A DNA stretch of 22,725 bases. Origin: a virus. Within the stretch, counting starts at the first letter, position 1. Each line of letters opens with the position of its first letter. Location: positions 1-22,725 of the IMG/VR virus record IMGVR_UViG_3300022200_003260; one strand, written 5' to 3'. Position numbers and translations under genes: made by a program. The notes beneath the pieces are model-generated. The model was given only the letters and a program-made list of their open reading frames with translations. It was not told where the DNA came from and searched no databases. Below are positions 19,375 to 22,725 of this stretch, one piece after another.

Positions 19375-20940
19375 ATGGCACAACAACCCTCATATAGTGT
19401 GGAAGAGCTAATTGCTCAGAACTCCACCTCAAAACAAAAGTTCTCAAAGCTTGAAGCTGAACGTTCAGCAGTTATTGATAGAGCTAGAGAATGTTCTAAA
19501 CTAACAATCCCTTCCGTTGTTACAGACGATGGTCATACAGAAACAGATGACTTGACTACACCTTACCAAGCAGTTGGTAGCCGTCTTGTACACAACCTTG
19601 CAAGTAAACTCTTACTCGCATTACTTCCCCCAAACACTAGCTTTTTCCGATTGCTTCCGAATGACGAAGTTAAGGGTGCTTTACAACAGCAAGAGCAAGG
19701 TGCAGTAGATGAACTAGAGAAAAACTTAGTCTTACTTGAGCAAGCAATGATGAAACAAATTGAGCGAGAAGCTCTACGAGTTCCTATCTTTGAAGCTTGT
19801 AAGTCACTAATCATCGGTGGTAATGCATTACTATACAAAACTGAAACTGGTATCAAAAGCTATAAGATGGAAAACTTCGTAGTCTCACGTGACTTCTCAG
19901 GTAACCCTGTAGAAATCATTGCTAAAGAAGCAGTGACACGTGACACCCTACCTGAAGACATCTTAGCTCAATTATCAAGCGACCCTGAAATTGCAGACTC
20001 CTCAACCGTTACCATATTCACACGTGCTATCTACAAAGAAGGCAAGTGGTATGAGTTCCAAGAGGTAGAAGAGATTATAGTAGATGGTTCAGATGTAAGC
20101 TACAACAACGAACGTGAGCTACCTTTCATCCCTCTTCGCTGGACTTCAATCAATGGTGAAAACTATGGTCGTGGTTTAGTAGAGCAATACTTAGGCGACT
20201 TCCGTTCACTTGAAGGTCTATACCAATTACTCATTGAGTCATCAGCAGTAATGTCACGTGTACTCTTTGGTAAACGTGCAGGCTCTACAGTTGATATTGC
20301 TGATATTAACGAAGCTGAGAATGGTATCTGTATCTTAGGTGACTTAGAGAATGATATTACAACTCTGCGTGTCGACAAAGGTGCTGATATGCAAGTACCG
20401 ATGCAGATGGTACAAGACCTTACACGTAGACTTGAGCAAGCATTCCTAGTAGCATCATCAGCAGCACGTGATTCTGAAAGAACTACAGCTACTGAGATTC
20501 GCTATATGGCAGCTGACTTAGAGAAGTCTCTAGGTGGTGTTTACAGTATCCTATCCCTTGAGCTACAACGACCCCTAGCTTACCTACTACTTAATCAATC
20601 GAAAGCCGATGTCGAGTCACTAGGCATTGATATGGTGATTGTTACAGGTATCGAGGCATTAGGTCGTAACGTAGAGCTAGATAAGATACGTCAGTTCAAT
20701 CAACTAATACAAGAGCTTGGTAGCCCTGAGATTATCTTAAGCAGATTAAATGTTGGTGTGTATATTGAGAAAATAGCTAATAGCTTATCACTCGATGTTA
20801 CAGACCTAATTAAATCTGAAGAGCAAATCCAACAGGAACAAGCAGCAGCTCAACAAGCAGCATTAGCACAACAAGGTGCTGGTAATCTAGTAGATGCAGG
20901 CACAAAAGAATTACCGCAACAACTACTAAATCAAGGCTAA
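19375..20940 (+). CDS. Portal (head-tail connector) protein, T7 gp8-like
   Basis: A 521-residue portal, close to T7 gp8 (536). Matches include the N-terminal coiled segment, TTPYQAVGSRLVHNLASKLLLALLPPNTSFFRL (resembling T7 QAVGARGLNNLASKLMLALFP), LPFIPLRWTSINGENYGRGL and ERTTATEIRYMAADLEKSLGGVYSILSLELQRPL. Twelve copies form the ring through which DNA is packaged. An AAAGG site precedes the ATG. The C terminus is Gln/Ala-rich (QQEQAAAQQAALAQQGAGNL), as in other podophage portals. Confidence 0.95.
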   Translation: MAQQPSYSVEELIAQNSTSKQKFSKLEAERSAVIDRARECSKLTIPSVVTDDGHTETDDLTTPYQAVGSRLVHNLASKLLLALLPPNTSFFRLLPNDEVKGALQQQEQGAVDELEKNLVLLEQAMMKQIEREALRVPIFEACKSLIIGGNALLYKTETGIKSYKMENFVVSRDFSGNPVEIIAKEAVTRDTLPEDILAQLSSDPEIADSSTVTIFTRAIYKEGKWYEFQEVEEIIVDGSDVSYNNERELPFIPLRWTSINGENYGRGLVEQYLGDFRSLEGLYQLLIESSAVMSRVLFGKRAGSTVDIADINEAENGICILGDLENDITTLRVDKGADMQVPMQMVQDLTRRLEQAFLVASSAARDSERTTATEIRYMAADLEKSLGGVYSILSLELQRPLAYLLLNQSKADVESLGIDMVIVTGIEALGRNVELDKIRQFNQLIQELGSPEIILSRLNVGVYIEKIANSLSLDVTDLIKSEEQIQQEQAAAQQAALAQQGAGNLVDAGTKELPQQLLNQG

Positions 20941-20961
20941 TTAATCTAAAGGAGATAAACA

Positions 20962-21153
20962 ATGGCTAAACAACAATCGCTATACGAATTAAAACAGAAT
21001 GGTGTAAAAACCAAAAATAAGAATACAATTACAGACGCTGATTACTACCTACGAGATAAAGAAGAGGAAGCTAAACGAGGCTACCCTAACAGCATCGATA
21101 TGACTCCAGCTCCAAAACCTACACCTAAAGCACCAGTAGCTAAAGGAGAGTAA
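20962..21153 (+). CDS. Small hypothetical protein between portal and scaffold
   Basis: A 63-residue basic protein (MAKQQSLYELKQNGVKTKNK...) with an AAAGGAGA ribosome site. Its tail is a Pro/Lys/Ala linker (PAPKPTPKAPVAKGE), probably disordered. Its stop lies one base before the scaffold ATG. A small virion or assembly factor is possible; no family was recognised. Confidence 0.7.
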   Translation: MAKQQSLYELKQNGVKTKNKNTITDADYYLRDKEEEAKRGYPNSIDMTPAPKPTPKAPVAKGE

Positions 21154-21154
21154 T

Positions 21155-21964
21155 ATGGCTGAAGAGCAGATGGTAGATACAGGTGTGGTTGAACAATCCC
21201 CACAGATGTCTGAGCAACAACAAGTAGAAGCAGCAGCTAAGGCACGTTACCAAGAGTCACAAAAGACTGGTGACGAGGCAGCTGAAGGTGTGCCGGAAGG
21301 TTACAATGAAGATGGAACACCTAAAGAAGAGCTGATTGCTGGTAAGTTTAAATCACAAGAAGATTTGTTACAAGCTTACAATGAATTACAAAAAAAACTA
21401 GGCGAGCCTAAAGAACCTGAAGCACCCAAAGAAGAACCTAAAGTTGAAGATACTACCGACACTGATTTCAATGTCACCAAGTACGAGCAAGAGGTTGCAG
21501 AAAAGGGTAAGCTATCAGATGAGTCTTATGCTGACCTAGCTAAAAAAGGCTTCACCAAACAACAAGTAGACCAGTATATCCAAGGACAAACAGCTTACGC
21601 TGAAACCGTTAAGAATACTATCTACAATTCAGTTGGTGGACAAGAGCAGTACGTAGATATTATTAATTGGGCATCACAGAATATGACTGAAGACGTTATT
21701 AACGACTACAACGCAGCTGTTGATAGCCTAGACCAACAAAGAGTATTACGTAACTTAGAGTACATGAAGTTAAAGTATGACCAACAAGCACCTACAACTA
21801 CACGTAGACTTGAAGGTGATTCAGCTGGTGGTGGTATGCAACCTTTTGCAGACAAGAACCAATGGCAGAAAGCTATGACTGATAGACTCTATGGTAAAGA
21901 TGCTAAGTACACCAAAATGGTAGACCAAAGATACTTAGCTTCTCGTAAGCGTGGTATTCTGTAA
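21155..21964 (+). CDS. Capsid scaffolding protein, T7 gp9-like
   Basis: A 269-residue acidic, Gln/Glu/Lys-rich protein located between portal and major capsid, the T7 gp9 position. It has low-complexity acidic runs (EPKEPEAPKEEPKVEDTTD), a central helical part (FTKQQVDQYIQGQTAYAETV...; YVDIINWASQNMTEDVINDY...) and a basic C terminus (RYLASRKRGIL) that in T7 binds the coat protein. It guides procapsid formation and leaves on maturation. The ribosome site GGAG overlaps the end of the preceding gene. Confidence 0.88.
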   Translation: MAEEQMVDTGVVEQSPQMSEQQQVEAAAKARYQESQKTGDEAAEGVPEGYNEDGTPKEELIAGKFKSQEDLLQAYNELQKKLGEPKEPEAPKEEPKVEDTTDTDFNVTKYEQEVAEKGKLSDESYADLAKKGFTKQQVDQYIQGQTAYAETVKNTIYNSVGGQEQYVDIINWASQNMTEDVINDYNAAVDSLDQQRVLRNLEYMKLKYDQQAPTTTRRLEGDSAGGGMQPFADKNQWQKAMTDRLYGKDAKYTKMVDQRYLASRKRGIL

Positions 21965-21966
21965 CT

Positions 21967-22014
21967 AATTTGTCCCTTCCCTCGTTTCGTCTCCTTTAGG
22001 GGGTTGGGGCAATT
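21967..22014 (+). terminator. Strong hairpin between scaffold and major capsid genes
   Basis: The left arm 21967-21983 pairs with 21999-22014: AATT with AATT, GTCCC with GGGGC, a TT/TT internal loop, then CCCTC with GGGGG, closing a 15-nt loop; one unpaired T at 21971. No clear U-run follows, so this may be a weak terminator, an RNase processing site or an mRNA-stability element, rather than an intrinsic terminator. It begins 3 bp after the scaffold stop codon. Confidence 0.5.
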
Positions 22015-22245
22015 CAATAATATAAAGGAAGACAACTTAGCTAAGCTGTCAATAGTAGACGTACTAAGACACTTAATAATGTAGCGTAAACTACACAAAC
22101 TAATAGTAACCTTAGAGCAGATTTGTAAGTATTCTGTAAGCCCTAACAACAATGATGCGCTCATGTTCTACGGACAACTTAAAGATTATTATATAAAGAT
22201 AGCTACGATTACAAAATACACATATCATATTTTAAGGATAATAAA
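22015..22245. other. Non-coding leader of the major capsid gene
   Basis: 231 bp with no convincing ORF, tRNA or full copy of the 26-bp phage promoter. It holds a 10-bp palindrome CTTAGCTAAG (22036-22045) and an AT-rich stretch ATTATTATATAAAG near 22185. The capsid ribosome site AAGGA is near 22234. A diverged promoter at about 22165-22185 cannot be excluded. Confidence 0.4.
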
Positions 22246-22725
22246 ATGGCATTAACAGTAAATAACATTGGTAATTTTACCTCTGGTACACGCGGTGTTC
22301 CTACCGACATGAACAACGCTTTAGAAATCTACTACGGTTCTGTATTAACAGCATTTGACCGTAAACAAGTTTTCTTAGATTTGGTTACAACTAAATCAAT
22401 CGAAAGCGGTTCTTCAATCTCTATCCCTGTAATTGGTCAGTCTTCTGACGCTGATACAAATACTCACGTACCTGGTACTGAGTTAACAATGTCAACAGTT
22501 GCAGTTAAAGAGCGTATCATCAACATCGATGCTCTTGAATACTTTGCAATGGCAGTAGATAAATTTGAAGAGAAAGTTCTTCACTTTGCAACACGTGGCG
22601 AACTAGCTAAACAAGCTGGTGAAGCTCTAGCGGTTAAGATTGACAAAGCTGTTGCAGCTATGTTGGTTACTGCATCACAAACTTCAGGTACAATTGGCGG
22701 TGCTGCGGTACAAGCTGACGGTACA
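22246..22725 (+). CDS. Major capsid protein, T7 gp10-like (3' truncated by window)
   Basis: The first 160 codons are present; the gene continues past the window edge. The sequence begins MALTVNNIGNFTSGTRGVPT, then ALEIYYGSVLTAFDRKQVFL (an N-arm like T7 gp10 with its 'F-x-G-E-V-L-x-A-F' segment), SGSSISIPVIGQS and a long E-loop/spine region through FEEKVLHFATRGELAKQAGE. The HK97 fold is expected. AAGGA precedes the ATG. Position after the scaffold confirms the call. Confidence 0.9.
   Translation, partial: MALTVNNIGNFTSGTRGVPTDMNNALEIYYGSVLTAFDRKQVFLDLVTTKSIESGSSISIPVIGQSSDADTNTHVPGTELTMSTVAVKERIINIDALEYFAMAVDKFEEKVLHFATRGELAKQAGEALAVKIDKAVAAMLVTASQTSGTIGGAAVQADGT

Noticed and set aside
22015-22245. 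tRNA or small RNA gene before the capsid
   Set aside because: No cloverleaf, T-loop GTTCGA-type sequence or CCA end could be found; only a 10-bp palindrome is seen.

Overview
The window is the left part of a T7-like podophage genome (short-tailed, Autographiviridae-like). The evidence is a single-subunit phage RNA polymerase, a fused primase-helicase with zinc finger, a T7-type family A DNA polymerase, a gp2.5-type SSB, a gp8-type portal, a scaffold and the start of a T7-type major capsid gene, in T7 order. Every supported gene is on the + strand. The DNA is AT-rich, and ribosome binding sites are mostly of the AAAGGAGA type. The host cannot be named from sequence alone; the accessory set (PhoH, ThyX, NrdB/NrdA, MazG-like, ClpP-like) is typical of aquatic or marine podophages, probably on a Gram-negative host.

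Layout. (1) 1-351: non-coding left leader with short repeats (three TGCTAAGAG at 11-bp spacing; a second imperfect repeat) and a near-consensus sigma70 promoter (280-308). (2) 352-3893: early region with a Gp88-like cysteine-containing protein, many very small ORFs (two of them single-helix membrane peptides), a pentapeptide-repeat protein with a recent internal duplication, ThyX and small unknown proteins. (3) 3893-7122: PhoH-like ATPase translationally coupled to the phage RNA polymerase. (4) 7122-7297: candidate phage promoter plus AT-rich repeats and palindromes directly behind the RNAP gene, the position of the T7 primary origin. (5) 7298-17805: replication and nucleotide metabolism: SSB, RusA-like resolvase, primase-helicase, DNA polymerase, two MazG-like proteins, class I ribonucleotide reductase (beta then alpha), a ClpP-like protease, a metallophosphoesterase, an unknown protein and a 5'-3' exonuclease. 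(6) 17811-17865: intrinsic terminator abutting a second copy of the candidate phage promoter. (7) 17899-22725: late region: small protein, GNAT-like protein, proline/glycine-rich protein, beta-rich virion-like protein, portal, small protein, scaffold, a 281-bp gap with a strong hairpin, and the major capsid gene running off the window end.

How it works together (inference from T7 biology): host RNAP transcribes the early genes from 280-308 and makes the phage RNAP, which then reads the 26-bp promoter-like element at 7122 (replication and nucleotide genes) and at 17840 (virion genes). The gene set supplies dTMP by ThyX, dNDPs by NrdAB and dNTP-pool hygiene by MazG-like enzymes. Genes are tightly packed, with seven ATGA stop/start overlaps that suggest translational coupling.

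The strongest new-looking signals are the two-copy phage promoter, the origin-like repeat block after the RNAP gene, the left-end repeats, the 76-bp exact duplication in the pentapeptide gene and a set of overlooked micro-ORFs.
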